Positions 54,252 through 63,578 are shown, counted from the first letter of the stretch. The stretch is 64,000 nt of DNA from an uncultured Alistipes sp. (GCA_947177225.1 CAMWTS010000002.1:89490-153489), one strand, 5' to 3'. The notes: a model not told the origin generated them from the letters alone. Made by a program: numbers and translations.

Positions 54252-56567
54252 CTATTTATTACCCGAGAGAATGCCCGTATCCGTATCGGAGTTATCGATG
54301 CGACGGCCTGCATTGCGGCGCTGCTTGCCGAAATCGAGATTGAACGAGCAGTTGAGCAAGAACATAGGGCTGAAATCGCGGGAAAATGCAGTCTGACGAT
54401 ATGGCGCGGCCTGCGAGAAGTTGACCGCCGTCTGGCGGTAGTCACGAGTAAAAGGGTTCATCACCATGGCCTGAATGCTCCATTTCTCACGGTTGTACCC
54501 CACGGCGAAGGAGTGAATGGATTCGCCCTCGGTGAGCGTCTCGCCCCAAAACTCGTGACAACTCGTGTTCATCTCGAACATGAACGACCAGTTCTTGTAC
54601 ATGGCCATGACTCCTGCACGAATCCCCCAGTTGGAATGGGTGTGCGTATAGTCGTTTCCAAGACTGACATATCGGTTGAAAAACGGAGCCAGACGTATCA
54701 TGACATACTCCCCGCAAGGCGTCAGCCGAATGTCGGCATTGACGTTCAGGCGGTGAAAGCCTCGCTGGTTGGCATATGTGCGCACTATTCGTCCGCCGTC
54801 GGAAAGAGTCTGCTCCATGATCGGTTTGTCGTCGTAACTGTAACGCCCCGACAACTCTATGCTCGCAAATCGGCTTCGCCAGGCTGCGGAGAGAGTGTTG
54901 GCAAAAAACACGACGCTTTTCAGATCGGGATTGCCGCGACGCACCTGATAGGGGTCGATCTGCTGACAGACGTCGCTCAGAGCCGACAGCGACGGCGCAT
55001 AACCCGACAAATAGGCGTTATAACGCAAAAAGATGTTGTCGGCAGCGCGATAGCTGAGCGTCAGCGTGGGGCGGGCGATATACCGTTCCTGACCCGACTG
55101 CTCCTGTTCGTACTCGGTACGCATGACACCCACTCCGATGGTGTAGTCGAGCCGTCCGATATTGCCACCATACTCGACAAACATGTAACTCTCGGCCGAA
55201 GTCATCTTCACCTCGCTTTCGATATCGCCGTCGTAGACGTTGTTCATGTGTGAAAGTGTGTGTTTCACTCCGGCGGTAAACCGGCCGCCCCACAACGGAC
55301 GTTCGTAGATCGCCTCACCGATAAGCGAATATTTCTCGCCCTCGGTGCGGGATAAGATGTCGATCGGCGACCCTTCCGGTCGGCTCATCATGAAGGAGCG
55401 ATAGCTGCGGCTGTCGAGATAGGTTCCCACCATATCGAGATAGAGTCGGCCGCCATCTTTCATATTCAGCTGATAGTATATGTCCAACGACGGTATATTA
55501 CTATTGGAGCGGAGGTTATCTGCGACGGCATACTCCTCGCCCTCACGAAAAAGAGTACTGTTGCGGTCGGAGAAGGAGTTGGGCGTATCGCTGCGGCGGT
55601 TGCGAAGCACGACGTTGAGCAGGTGGCTATCCCCGTCGGCATAGGTGTAGTTGAGAGCGACGTTAACATTGTCGTATCGGAATCGCGTCGGCAGCCCAAT
55701 CTCTTCGTTTGCCACTACACGATCCGACAAACGGAACGTCTCGTAGTTCTCGCGGTTCCATTGCAGGTCACGACGCTCCCAATATGCCACAGCACCGACA
55801 GAGGATTTGCCGCCGTCGTATCGGGCGGAAAGGTTGTATTCGCCGTAACCGGCCGGTCTGATTCCGTTGGTCAGGTCGGCCGCGACATTGCCGCCACGCT
55901 CGCGCCGACGCACGATGTAATCCACCACGGCTGCGGCATTGCCGTAGCGCAAGCCGGGGTTGTCGTGATACTCGATGCGCACTACATCGGCAGGACGCAA
56001 TGCCACGATCTGTTCGCGGTCGGCCTCAATGCCGTTAATGCGCAACTGCACCGCATCGCCCGAGAGCGTCGTGACGCTGCGATCGATCGGATTAACGCTA
56101 AGACCGGATATTTGCAGATGTTGCAGTAGCGATATGCCACTGCTCGACGCACGCCGCTGCGCCGCCGTGGGCATAACCAACTGACGATCGATCCTCCTCA
56201 CCTCGGCGTCGGCTGTCACAATCACCTCGTCCACGGCCGCTGCGGCCGGCAACAGTCCGATCTCACCCGCATCGACATCGCAATCGGAGATGGCAAGCGC
56301 AATTGATTGAGGTTCGTAACCTATATAAGAGATGCGCAGGACAAAATCGCCGCAAGCAACATCGGTGAACTCGAACCGTCCGCCTGCATCGGCCGACCGA
56401 CCTCTTATCTGTTTGGCGTTGCCATCATAAAGCACGACGGCAGCACCGGCCAGACACTCACCACTGTCGGAGTCTATCACCGTTCCGAATATCCGGTATC
56501 CCGAAGCGGCAAGGGATTGAAGCGAAAACATGCAAAGCATTGTCAAGAATAATAAGAAACGTGCCAT
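54252..56567 (-). CDS. Outer-membrane beta-barrel protein with carboxypeptidase-regulatory domain
   Basis: A 771-residue TonB-receptor-like protein of the Bacteroidota OMP_b-brl_3 type. A signal peptide (MARFLLFLTMLCMFSLQSLA) is followed by a carboxypeptidase-regulatory domain (about 24-115, FGTVIDSDSGECLAGAAVVL, ISYIGYEPQSI). A plug-like domain (about 116-215, VDEVIVTADAEVRRIDRQLV, VQLRINGIEADREQIVALRP) precedes a barrel of about 550 residues. It is smaller than SusC proteins and has no SusD partner nearby. It diverges from a membrane-anchored regulator that may control it. The ligand is unknown. Confidence 0.85.
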   Translation of the reverse strand: MARFLLFLTMLCMFSLQSLAASGYRIFGTVIDSDSGECLAGAAVVLYDGNAKQIRGRSADAGGRFEFTDVACGDFVLRISYIGYEPQSIALAISDCDVDAGEIGLLPAAAAVDEVIVTADAEVRRIDRQLVMPTAAQRRASSSGISLLQHLQISGLSVNPIDRSVTTLSGDAVQLRINGIEADREQIVALRPADVVRIEYHDNPGLRYGNAAAVVDYIVRRRERGGNVAADLTNGIRPAGYGEYNLSARYDGGKSSVGAVAYWERRDLQWNRENYETFRLSDRVVANEEIGLPTRFRYDNVNVALNYTYADGDSHLLNVVLRNRRSDTPNSFSDRNSTLFREGEEYAVADNLRSNSNIPSLDIYYQLNMKDGGRLYLDMVGTYLDSRSYRSFMMSRPEGSPIDILSRTEGEKYSLIGEAIYERPLWGGRFTAGVKHTLSHMNNVYDGDIESEVKMTSAESYMFVEYGGNIGRLDYTIGVGVMRTEYEQEQSGQERYIARPTLTLSYRAADNIFLRYNAYLSGYAPSLSALSDVCQQIDPYQVRRGNPDLKSVVFFANTLSAAWRSRFASIELSGRYSYDDKPIMEQTLSDGGRIVRTYANQRGFHRLNVNADIRLTPCGEYVMIRLAPFFNRYVSLGNDYTHTHSNWGIRAGVMAMYKNWSFMFEMNTSCHEFWGETLTEGESIHSFAVGYNREKWSIQAMVMNPFTRDYRQTAVNFSQAAPYRQTAFSRDFSPMFLLNCSFNLDFGKQRRNAGRRIDNSDTDTGILSGNK

Positions 56568-56610
56568 TAATCTATAATTTTGAGGTTAAACATTTCGCTT
56601 TTCGCTACGA

Positions 56611-56618
56611 CAAAATTA
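56611..56618 (-). promoter_or_regulatory. -7 box of the outer-membrane barrel gene
   Basis: The minus strand reads TAATTTTG, matching TAnnTTTG, 44 nt upstream of the ATG. Confidence 0.45.
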
Positions 56619-56778
56619 TATCCCGAAACCCGTTTTTTGCGTTTATATCTATGACTTTCTCGACTGCAATCCATTCTGTAAATATATAATATACAACTAT
56701 TTACAAGATAATGCCAAAAGAAAAGTTTATATCTGCCGTTTTCAGCTTTATATTCTTCCAGCAATCGTTCGAAAACAC

Positions 56779-56786
56779 TATCTTTG
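56779..56786 (+). promoter_or_regulatory. -7 box of the TPR/HTH regulator gene
   Basis: TATCTTTG, perfect to consensus, 23 nt upstream of the ATG at 56809. Confidence 0.6.
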
Positions 56787-56808
56787 CAGGTGATTCAAAG
56801 AGTTTGTT

Positions 56809-58452
56809 ATGCGACATATCTTCATTTTATTCGCCTTTCTCAGCATCGGCTGCACCCGAAATCCGGAACGCATCATCGACGATGCCGCACAGCTCGTCGC
56901 CGAGGGAGATCCGGACGGTGCGGCGAAGGTCATTCGCCGCATATACGATCCAGAAGAGTTGAGCGATCAGCTCTCGGCACGCTATGCTCTGACCGTAGGA
57001 CGCATTCACGACCTTAAAGGCGAGGCCTTGACCGAAGACTCTCTGCTGCCCGGGGCATACGACTACTATCTGGGAGATGGTGCGGCCGACGCCGATCGTG
57101 CCATGCAGGCAACAGTGCTCGCAGCGAAATATCATTGGTGGCGCGGCGACAAGCCGCAGGCCTACGGCATATTGGAACAGGCAATAGAAGCATGCGAAGC
57201 CGACGGCAACCGGCAGGCCGCAGTACAGATGCTACCGACTCTGTGCATGCTCGCAGAGCGCGACAACGATTTCGAGAGATGCGAACGCTACCAAACGCAT
57301 CTGTCGGAGATCGACTCGGCAAATACGGAGAGAGCATTGATATATAGGTATAATATAGGATTGGTCAAATATTACCGCAACGACCTAAACGCGGCACGGG
57401 AGATATTATCGGATCTCGACAAGACGGCTATACGACAGGATTCGGCTTTCTACTACACCTATTTCCTCAGAAGCTACGCCGATATCATGAGCGATGCAGG
57501 AGATCAGGCAACGGCAATTGCGCTACAAAACAGGGCGCTGGAACACTTTGCCGGCAAAGACTCCTCCGAAATGTCATTCTCGTATGCTTCGCTGGCGCGT
57601 TATCACCTGCTGCGCGGCGAGCTGCCGATAGCCCGCCGCTATCTGCGACAAGCCCGAGAGACGGCCGACGCGACTTTCCTCGGCGACCTCTCCCACGCCG
57701 GATACTATCGCATACTGCAAATTCTCACCGACTACGCCTCCACCGGCAGTTTCAACTTTCGTGATTGGGCAATGTTCGTCAACGACTTGCAGGCAGCAGC
57801 CGAAGACAGGCGCAAGATAACCCAAGCCAAAGAGGAGTCGAACCGGTGGCTCGCCGAACGCAACATGCAGCAGACCATAGCCCGCCAGCGCATGCAGATC
57901 GCAGCACTCTGCATGGCATTTCTATTTATCATTACGGTCGCCGGATCGATCCTCTTTCTGCGGCACAGAAAACGCCTGTTGAAAGAGAAGACCGAGGAGA
58001 TAGAGACCCTGCGCCGTTTGGTAAGCGAGTCGCAACAGGCCTCGGAGCAGAAAGACGATCGTTTCTTCAAGAAGATCATGCTGCAACAGTTGGGCGTGAT
58101 CCGCATGGCGGCGGCCAACCCCACTGCGGCCAACCAGGAGCTGATAAAGCGCATGACGGCCATAGCCGACAAACATATCGACGTGGAGTCGCTGCTCGAC
58201 TGGGACGATCTATACCGCACTATCGATTACATCTACGACGGGTTTCATGCGAGGCTGCAAACCCGCTTCGGCAGTCTGCTCAACGAAAAGGAGATTCAGC
58301 TGTGCTGCCTGCTGCGTGCCAACTTCTCCACCAAGGAGATAGCCATCGTAACGCAACAGAGCGTACGCACCGTCTACCAGCGCAAGACGGTCGTGCGTCA
58401 GAAGCTGCAAATAGAGGAGAAGGGCGACATCGCCGATTGGTTGTCCGTCTGA
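56809..58452 (+). CDS. Membrane-anchored TPR protein with C-terminal LuxR-type helix-turn-helix
   Basis: A 547-residue protein with an unusual layout common in Bacteroidales. It has a lipoprotein-like signal (MRHIFILFAFLSIGC), about 300 residues of TPR-type helical repeats on the periplasmic side, a transmembrane helix (about 365-385, IAALCMAFLFIITVAGSILF), a cytoplasmic coiled coil (about 388-425) and a DNA-binding HTH (about 490-540, LNEKEIQLCCLLRANFSTKE, SVRTVYQRKTVVRQKLQI). It resembles one-component regulators that carry signals from the periplasm to DNA. The natural target is the divergent outer-membrane protein gene. A terminator follows. Confidence 0.83.
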   Translation: MRHIFILFAFLSIGCTRNPERIIDDAAQLVAEGDPDGAAKVIRRIYDPEELSDQLSARYALTVGRIHDLKGEALTEDSLLPGAYDYYLGDGAADADRAMQATVLAAKYHWWRGDKPQAYGILEQAIEACEADGNRQAAVQMLPTLCMLAERDNDFERCERYQTHLSEIDSANTERALIYRYNIGLVKYYRNDLNAAREILSDLDKTAIRQDSAFYYTYFLRSYADIMSDAGDQATAIALQNRALEHFAGKDSSEMSFSYASLARYHLLRGELPIARRYLRQARETADATFLGDLSHAGYYRILQILTDYASTGSFNFRDWAMFVNDLQAAAEDRRKITQAKEESNRWLAERNMQQTIARQRMQIAALCMAFLFIITVAGSILFLRHRKRLLKEKTEEIETLRRLVSESQQASEQKDDRFFKKIMLQQLGVIRMAAANPTAANQELIKRMTAIADKHIDVESLLDWDDLYRTIDYIYDGFHARLQTRFGSLLNEKEIQLCCLLRANFSTKEIAIVTQQSVRTVYQRKTVVRQKLQIEEKGDIADWLSV

Positions 58453-58468
58453 CATGGCTATATGCAAA

Positions 58469-58503
58469 TATTAGCCGCACGACAATCGTGCGGCTAATAT
58501 TTT
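58469..58503. terminator. Bidirectional terminator between regulator and nrdG
   Basis: ATATTAGCCGCACGA pairs with TCGTGCGGCTAATAT around CAA, a fifteen-base stem flanked by A/T-rich sequence. It serves the plus-strand regulator gene and the minus-strand nrdDG operon. Confidence 0.85.
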
Positions 58504-58510
58504 ATAGACA

Positions 58511-58981
58511 TCATCTATTATGGCCAAACCGGTATGTCAGATCTTCCATCTCACCGTCGGCCGCTATGCGATACAGACGTTGATTGGTCGAGGGCGACGA
58601 CAACCCGCCCAGCGACTCGACGTAGCGTCCGAGTTTGATGTAGTCGAAGGCTCTCGGATCGACCCCGTCGGGCAGCTCGTCACGTCCCGAATACCAGGCT
58701 GTGAGCATCGAAGGACACAGACGACGCACCACACCCGCCAAAGCCGCTATCTCTGCCGGACGCGCATCGCCGCCCATGAAGCAGAAGCAGGTGACGCTGC
58801 GTCCGTAACGGTCGAGCAGCAGGGCGATCGCCTCTTCGTCCAAAGGCTCGCCCACGCTCTGCATCAGATGCGGGCTGTGACAGCCCGGACACCGGTTGGG
58901 ACACTCCGAGATGTTGACCGCAAGCGTGGTCTGATCGGGCACTTCGGCGAAAACGATGTCGAAGTTGTAGAACTTTACCAT
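58511..58981 (-). CDS. nrdG: Anaerobic ribonucleotide reductase activating protein
   Basis: NrdG is a radical SAM enzyme that makes the glycyl radical on NrdD. The 156-residue protein has the iron-sulfur ligands C27, C31 and C34 in SECPNRCPGCHSP (CxxxCxxC). The SAM-binding motif is in CFCFMGGDARP. The length and the position seven bases after nrdD are typical. It is controlled with nrdD by the upstream cobalamin riboswitch. Confidence 0.95.
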   Translation of the reverse strand: MVKFYNFDIVFAEVPDQTTLAVNISECPNRCPGCHSPHLMQSVGEPLDEEAIALLLDRYGRSVTCFCFMGGDARPAEIAALAGVVRRLCPSMLTAWYSGRDELPDGVDPRAFDYIKLGRYVESLGGLSSPSTNQRLYRIAADGEMEDLTYRFGHNR

Positions 58982-58988
58982 ACGGAGA

Positions 58989-61082
58989 CTACTCGCCCTT
59001 TGCGTAGAATCGGCGTGCGGCCTCCTTCTGTCGCGCCACCGAGAAGTTGGACACGCGTTTCATGTAGCCTATCACTCGCGTCAGGTAGTCCAGACGGGCA
59101 GAATGACACTCGGGACACTCCTTCAAGTAGCGTTTGTCGATATGGCCGCAGTCGTTGCACACCGTATTCGGGATATTGAACGTGAAGTAGTTGCACCCCT
59201 CGGCCGCAGCCACGCGCAACAGATGGCGATACTGCTCCTTCGAAAGATGTTCTTCGAGATTCATGTGCAGAGCCGATCCGCCGGTAAGATGCTCGATATA
59301 CTTGCGGCCGTGCAGACGGAACTTGTCGATGACATTCAGCGACTCGTCCTCGACCACATAAAAATAGGAGTTGTAGCAGTCGCGCGGCACGACGTAGCCG
59401 TCTTCGCGATCCCATTTGGCATGCTTCACGCCCACGTTCTCGGCCGGAATCATCTCGCAGTTGAACATCAGATCCTTCGAGCGGTATTTCTTGTTGTAAC
59501 GCTCGACAAGCCCCAGCACGTTCTGCACGAACTCCACATAGCGGTCGTTGTCGTCGATGGCGATGCCCAGAAACTCGGCAGCCTCCACCAGACCGTTGAC
59601 GCCGATCGTAAGATACTGGCGAGAGAGATTGATATAACCGGCATCGAACAGCGGCAACATGCCCTTGGCTTGCAGATTTTTCAGATTCTCGTTATAGCCG
59701 ATCTGCACCTTGTGCACCAGATCCACGATCTCTTCCAGATAGGTCATGTAGTGCATGCCGTTCTTGGCGGCATACTGCACGCAGCGGTTGAGATTGATAG
59801 TCAGCACGCTCTTGGAGCCGGTCGACACGCCGCCGGCACCCAGCGTATAGCTGAAACCGTTGTCCTGAATCTCGTTGCGCAAACGGCAGCACGACGACAA
59901 AGAGTCGGCATTGTCGCTTATGTAGGTGAAGAAAGAGTGACCCTCGGCATACATCTCGGCCGTGAAATCGCCCCACTCCTTGTCCATCACGTCGCCGTCT
60001 CTGGTCAACAGAGCCATAGTCTCGACGGGGAATGTGAGAACGGTCTTCAACCGCTCGGCATTGAACCACTTCATGAATCGCTTCTGCAACCACGACAGCG
60101 ACTCCCAGTGGGGACGCGAGCCGTCGGGGAATACGAATTCGCCGAAGAGCGACTCGAAGTAGTAGCGGTCGTAGTAGGCGACGTTCCAGAATACGGCCTG
60201 GAAATTACGGGCACCCGTCGGCTGGTTGATCGAGTAGACGATCTGCTCGAAGCAGTCGGTTATCATCTTGTCGATGGTACGGCGCTTGCTCGACATATCG
60301 ACCACCTCGTCGGCACGCTTGTAGTAGTCCTGGCCATACTCCTGCTCGATAAAATAGTTCATATACATGAGAAATTCAGGTGTGGCGCACGCACCCGACA
60401 ACATGCTCGACACGATGAAGACCATGTTGACGAAGCCGCCGCAGAACGATTTCAGATTGCCCGGACGTTTGGAGTTGCCGCCCACGGAAAGCGTACCGCC
60501 CAACAGCCACGGATACATCGTGATCGAGGCGCAGTAGTTGGCCATCGATGTCTCGTCGTTCTTGTATATGAAGTGATTTTTCAGCAGATAGATATACTTG
60601 TCGGCCAGCTCCTTGCCATACATCTCCTTCAAACGGTCGGTCAGCAGGCGACGGTTGAGACGTATGAAGTTCTGCTTGGGCAGCTCGCCGATCAAAGTGG
60701 CGATATTCTTGTTCTCGACATTGGCGTTGGCATCGTACTTCGAGCCGGTGGCGGGATTCGATGCGTCGCAATAGTTGATAAGAAAATCCAGTTTGTCGCG
60801 ATCCTCACGATCTTCGGTGTGTTTCTGACGATAGAGCATGTAGCTCTTGGCCACCGCGAAATAGCGTTCGGCCATAAGCGCCACCTCCACCTGGTTCTGT
60901 ATCTCCTCGACACTCATGCCGTCGGATATGTGCACGCGACTCAGAATCTGAGTCAGATCGTCGTCGGTGGCATAGCCCCCCACCGACAAAAACGCTTTGC
61001 GGACGGCGCGCTTGATCTTGTCCACCGAAAAGGGTTTGCGCGTACCGTCGCGCTTAACGATGTTGATCTCCGAAATTCCCAT
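58989..61082 (-). CDS. nrdD: Anaerobic (class III) ribonucleoside-triphosphate reductase
   Basis: NrdD makes dNTPs with an oxygen-sensitive glycyl radical. The 697-residue protein has an N-terminal ATP-cone (about 5-95, VKRDGTRKPFSVDKIKRAVR) and a barrel domain with LTINLNRCVQYAAKNG. The C-terminus carries four zinc cysteines (CNDC and CPEC) and the glycyl-radical motif LTRVIGYMKRV with the radical Gly at about G672. It is followed by its activase nrdG. A cobalamin riboswitch in the leader implies repression when B12 is available to run NrdJ. Confidence 0.95.
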   Translation of the reverse strand: MGISEINIVKRDGTRKPFSVDKIKRAVRKAFLSVGGYATDDDLTQILSRVHISDGMSVEEIQNQVEVALMAERYFAVAKSYMLYRQKHTEDREDRDKLDFLINYCDASNPATGSKYDANANVENKNIATLIGELPKQNFIRLNRRLLTDRLKEMYGKELADKYIYLLKNHFIYKNDETSMANYCASITMYPWLLGGTLSVGGNSKRPGNLKSFCGGFVNMVFIVSSMLSGACATPEFLMYMNYFIEQEYGQDYYKRADEVVDMSSKRRTIDKMITDCFEQIVYSINQPTGARNFQAVFWNVAYYDRYYFESLFGEFVFPDGSRPHWESLSWLQKRFMKWFNAERLKTVLTFPVETMALLTRDGDVMDKEWGDFTAEMYAEGHSFFTYISDNADSLSSCCRLRNEIQDNGFSYTLGAGGVSTGSKSVLTINLNRCVQYAAKNGMHYMTYLEEIVDLVHKVQIGYNENLKNLQAKGMLPLFDAGYINLSRQYLTIGVNGLVEAAEFLGIAIDDNDRYVEFVQNVLGLVERYNKKYRSKDLMFNCEMIPAENVGVKHAKWDREDGYVVPRDCYNSYFYVVEDESLNVIDKFRLHGRKYIEHLTGGSALHMNLEEHLSKEQYRHLLRVAAAEGCNYFTFNIPNTVCNDCGHIDKRYLKECPECHSARLDYLTRVIGYMKRVSNFSVARQKEAARRFYAKGE

Positions 61083-61223
61083 ATATCTATAAAATTTACA
61101 TTGTTGCAGCGGGTTGCGAAAGGGGCGTGTCTCCTGCCCGACGGTCAGAAAACATGGATTGCCTTTCGATGATAACCGTAAAAAAACAGTCGAACGCCGA
61201 TCCTTGTCCCGAAGACGGACGCT

Positions 61224-61398
61224 CAGCCGGCAGGGCAGGTCTTCTGACTCGCTCCCGTTGCACGCCTTCCCGTCCGAGACAGTGGCAAAAGAGTGTGCAA
61301 CATCAGATGGAGCTTACAGCTACGGGCATAGTCCCTGATTCTCACAGGAGTTCCCTTTTAATCTTCATGCCGGCAGCCGCCGGCGAAGAGCCTTGCTC
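61224..61398 (-). promoter_or_regulatory. Cobalamin (AdoCbl) riboswitch upstream of nrdD
   Basis: On the minus strand the conserved B12-riboswitch blocks occur in the right order: AAAGGGAACTCCTGTGAGAA, TCAGGGACTATGCCCGTAGC, TGTAAGC, the B12-box GCCACTG (61280-61286), GGGAAGGCG (61263-61271) and GCGAGTCAGAAGACCTGCC (61235-61253). It lies between a strong promoter and nrdD, with about 140 nt of expression platform. A seven-base T-run at about 61182-61188 follows a weak GC-rich region and could be part of a terminator, but I could not draw a convincing terminator hairpin. Control may be at translation. Confidence 0.93.
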
Positions 61399-61403
61399 GG
61401 AAA

Positions 61404-61434
61404 CAAAGGTATGTATAATTAGTCGAATTTCAAA
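61404..61434 (-). promoter_or_regulatory. Promoter of the riboswitch-nrdDG transcript
   Basis: On the minus strand TTTG (61434-61431), a 19-nt spacer and TACCTTTG (61411-61404) form a near-ideal Bacteroidota promoter. The start point falls just before the riboswitch. Confidence 0.75.
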
Positions 61435-61589
61435 CTCCGCGCAACGAATTTATCGACAAAAAACAGACAATCGCACCCCTATGCCCCTGAGGCACAAAAA
61501 CCGGCTCGGCACAATATTTTTTTTCGGCGGCCGCAGAGGTTTATATAAAAAATTGCATACCTTTATGCTCGATTCGATAAGCCTGCATT

Positions 61590-62687
61590 ATGACCATCTT
61601 CGATTTGGCTTTGACCATGACGCCCGGACTCGGCGTAAAAGGCACGGCACATCTGTTGGAGTGCTTCGCTTCGGCCGACGAAATATTCGCCGCGTCGTCG
61701 CACGAACTGATCTCGCGCGCCGCTTTGCACGAAGAGGTGGCGCGGCGCATCGTGCGGCGCGAAGGCCTGCGTGCCGCCGAGCGGGAGGCGGAGTACTGTC
61801 GCCGTCACGGCATAAGCATAGTGGCTTCGACCGATGCCGAGTACCCGCCGCTGATGCGTCTCACGGCCGACTATCCTCACGTGATATATGTCCGCGGCAG
61901 CATCGAGGCATTGCATATGAGAACGCTGTCGATGGTCGGCACACGCGAGATATCGCCCTCGGGACAGCACCTCTGCGACCGTCTGGTGAAAGAGCTCTCG
62001 GAACGCATTCCCGATCTGTGCATCGTAAGCGGTCTGGCCTACGGTGTCGATGCCGCATGTCACCGTGCAGCACTGGCCTACGGAGCGCGCACGGTGGCCG
62101 TAATAGCCAACGCACTGCCCGATGTCACACCCGCACCCCACCGCCGGCTGGCCGAAGAGATCGTAGCCAGGGGCGGTGCGATAGTCAGCGAACTCCATTC
62201 GCAGAGACGCCAGAACGGAGCACTCTTTCTGGCACGCAACCGCATAATAGCAGCCATGAGCCAGGGTCTCGTTGTCGTCGAGTCGCCGGCGTCGGGAGGT
62301 TCGCTTGCCACGGCAGCCATGGCCGACGGCTACGACCGCACGGTGATGGCTCTGCCCGGACGCATCACCGACGTCTCCTCGCGCGGCACCAACAACCTGA
62401 TACGCAACCACAAGGCCAGACTCGTCATGACGGCCGACGACATCATAGAAGATATGATGTGGGATACGGCCTCCGCCACGACGCACTCGCACGACAGCCG
62501 CGCAGACATCGTTCTCTCGGCTGCCGAAGCCACTCTGCTGGCGTGCTTCACCGACGGCGATATCGACCGCGACCGCCTGGCCGACGCTTCGGGGCTCTCG
62601 CCGGGAGAGTTGTCGCAACTGCTGATGGATCTGGAATTGAAGGGCGCAGTCAGACCGCTGCCTGGACGACGATACGAAAAAATATAA
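61590..62687 (+). CDS. dprA: DNA-processing protein DprA
   Basis: DprA binds incoming single-stranded DNA and loads RecA in natural transformation; it is also widely kept in bacteria not known to be competent. The 365-residue protein has an N-terminal SAM-like region (about 1-75), a Rossmann domain with SMVGTREISPSGQHLC, IVSGLAYGVDAACHRAAL, FLARNRIIAAMSQG and ESPASGGSLATAAMADG, and a C-terminal winged helix (about 300-360, LLACFTDGDIDRDRLADASG). It is 11 bp ahead of tatD, probably one transcript. The upstream 61435-61589 has no clear promoter. Confidence 0.93.
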   Translation: MTIFDLALTMTPGLGVKGTAHLLECFASADEIFAASSHELISRAALHEEVARRIVRREGLRAAEREAEYCRRHGISIVASTDAEYPPLMRLTADYPHVIYVRGSIEALHMRTLSMVGTREISPSGQHLCDRLVKELSERIPDLCIVSGLAYGVDAACHRAALAYGARTVAVIANALPDVTPAPHRRLAEEIVARGGAIVSELHSQRRQNGALFLARNRIIAAMSQGLVVVESPASGGSLATAAMADGYDRTVMALPGRITDVSSRGTNNLIRNHKARLVMTADDIIEDMMWDTASATTHSHDSRADIVLSAAEATLLACFTDGDIDRDRLADASGLSPGELSQLLMDLELKGAVRPLPGRRYEKI

Positions 62688-62698
62688 AAAGCAATACA

Positions 62699-63487
62699 AT
62701 GAATCTCATCGATACCCATTCGCACATATACGACGAAGCATTCGACGACGACCGCGATGCCGTGGTTGCACGTGCCGCCGAGGCCGGCGTCGCCACGCTG
62801 ATGCTGCCCGACATCGACTCGTCGAGTCGGGAGAGAATGTTCGACCTCGCCCGAAAATATCCCGGCATGTGTCTGCCCATGCTCGGTCTGCACCCCACCT
62901 CCGTCAACGACAATCCGCATTGGCGCGACGAGATAGACCAGGTGGAACGTCTGCTGCACGAGCCGCCCGCAGAGCGGATATACGGTATCGGCGAGACGGG
63001 ACTGGATCTGTATTGGAGCAGCGATTTCCTCGCCGAACAGAGCGAAGCCATGCGCGCACAGATCGAGTTGGCCATAGAAGGCGACCTGCCCGTTGTGATC
63101 CACACACGCTCGGCATGGGAGCAGATGATCTCGCTGATCTCCGACTACAAGAGCCGCAGCCTGAGAGGCATATTTCACGCGTTTGCCGCCGATGTCGCAA
63201 CCTACCGCCGACTGCGCGACTGCGGCGATTTCGTATTCGGAATAGGCGGCGTAGCCACATTCAAGAACAGCCGCATGGAACCGGTGCTGCAAGAGATACC
63301 TTTGGAGCAGATGGTCTTGGAGACCGACGCTCCATATCTCACGCCCGTGCCGTTTCGCGGCCGGCGCAACGAGTCGGCCTACGTGACCTATGTCTGCCAA
63401 AAGGTAGCCGAGGTCAAGGGCATCTCACCCGACGAGGTTGCCGAACGCACCACCGCTACTGCCCGCCGAATCTTCCGTCTCGGCTGA
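62699..63487 (+). CDS. tatD: TatD family metal-dependent hydrolase
   Basis: A 262-residue TIM-barrel hydrolase of the TatD type, a DNase/3'-5' exonuclease family that in some bacteria edits tRNA-like or damaged DNA substrates. Metal ligands are seen in LIDTHSHIYDEAF (two His), GIGETGLDLYW (Glu), VVIHTRSAWEQ (His), FHAFAADV (His) and LETDAPYLTPVPFRGRRNES (Asp). The start at 62699 follows dprA closely. Repeat families C, B and A follow its stop and fill the rest of the window. Confidence 0.93.
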   Translation: MNLIDTHSHIYDEAFDDDRDAVVARAAEAGVATLMLPDIDSSSRERMFDLARKYPGMCLPMLGLHPTSVNDNPHWRDEIDQVERLLHEPPAERIYGIGETGLDLYWSSDFLAEQSEAMRAQIELAIEGDLPVVIHTRSAWEQMISLISDYKSRSLRGIFHAFAADVATYRRLRDCGDFVFGIGGVATFKNSRMEPVLQEIPLEQMVLETDAPYLTPVPFRGRRNESAYVTYVCQKVAEVKGISPDEVAERTTATARRIFRLG

Positions 63488-63523
63488 TCGAAGCGTCCGT
63501 GACATGCAGTTGAATAAAGATTT

Positions 63524-63572
63524 GACTGCGGAAATAATCGCGCACAGATTTCTCGCTTACGCTCGAAATGAC
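63524..63572 (-). repeat. Family C repeat copy
   Basis: CTGCGGAAATAATCGCGC then ACAGATTTCTCGCTTACGCT then CGAAATGACA, matching 36214-36264 and the inverse of 31632-31682. The 63488-64000 stretch has no gene, only repeats C, B3, A3 and A4. Confidence 0.6.
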
Positions 63573-63578
63573 AAATGC

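Noticed and set aside
61542..61567. A promoter for dprA (TACCTTTA near 61558)
   Set aside because: The last base of the -7 box does not match TAnnTTTG and no TTTG lies at the right distance, so it was not listed as a feature.
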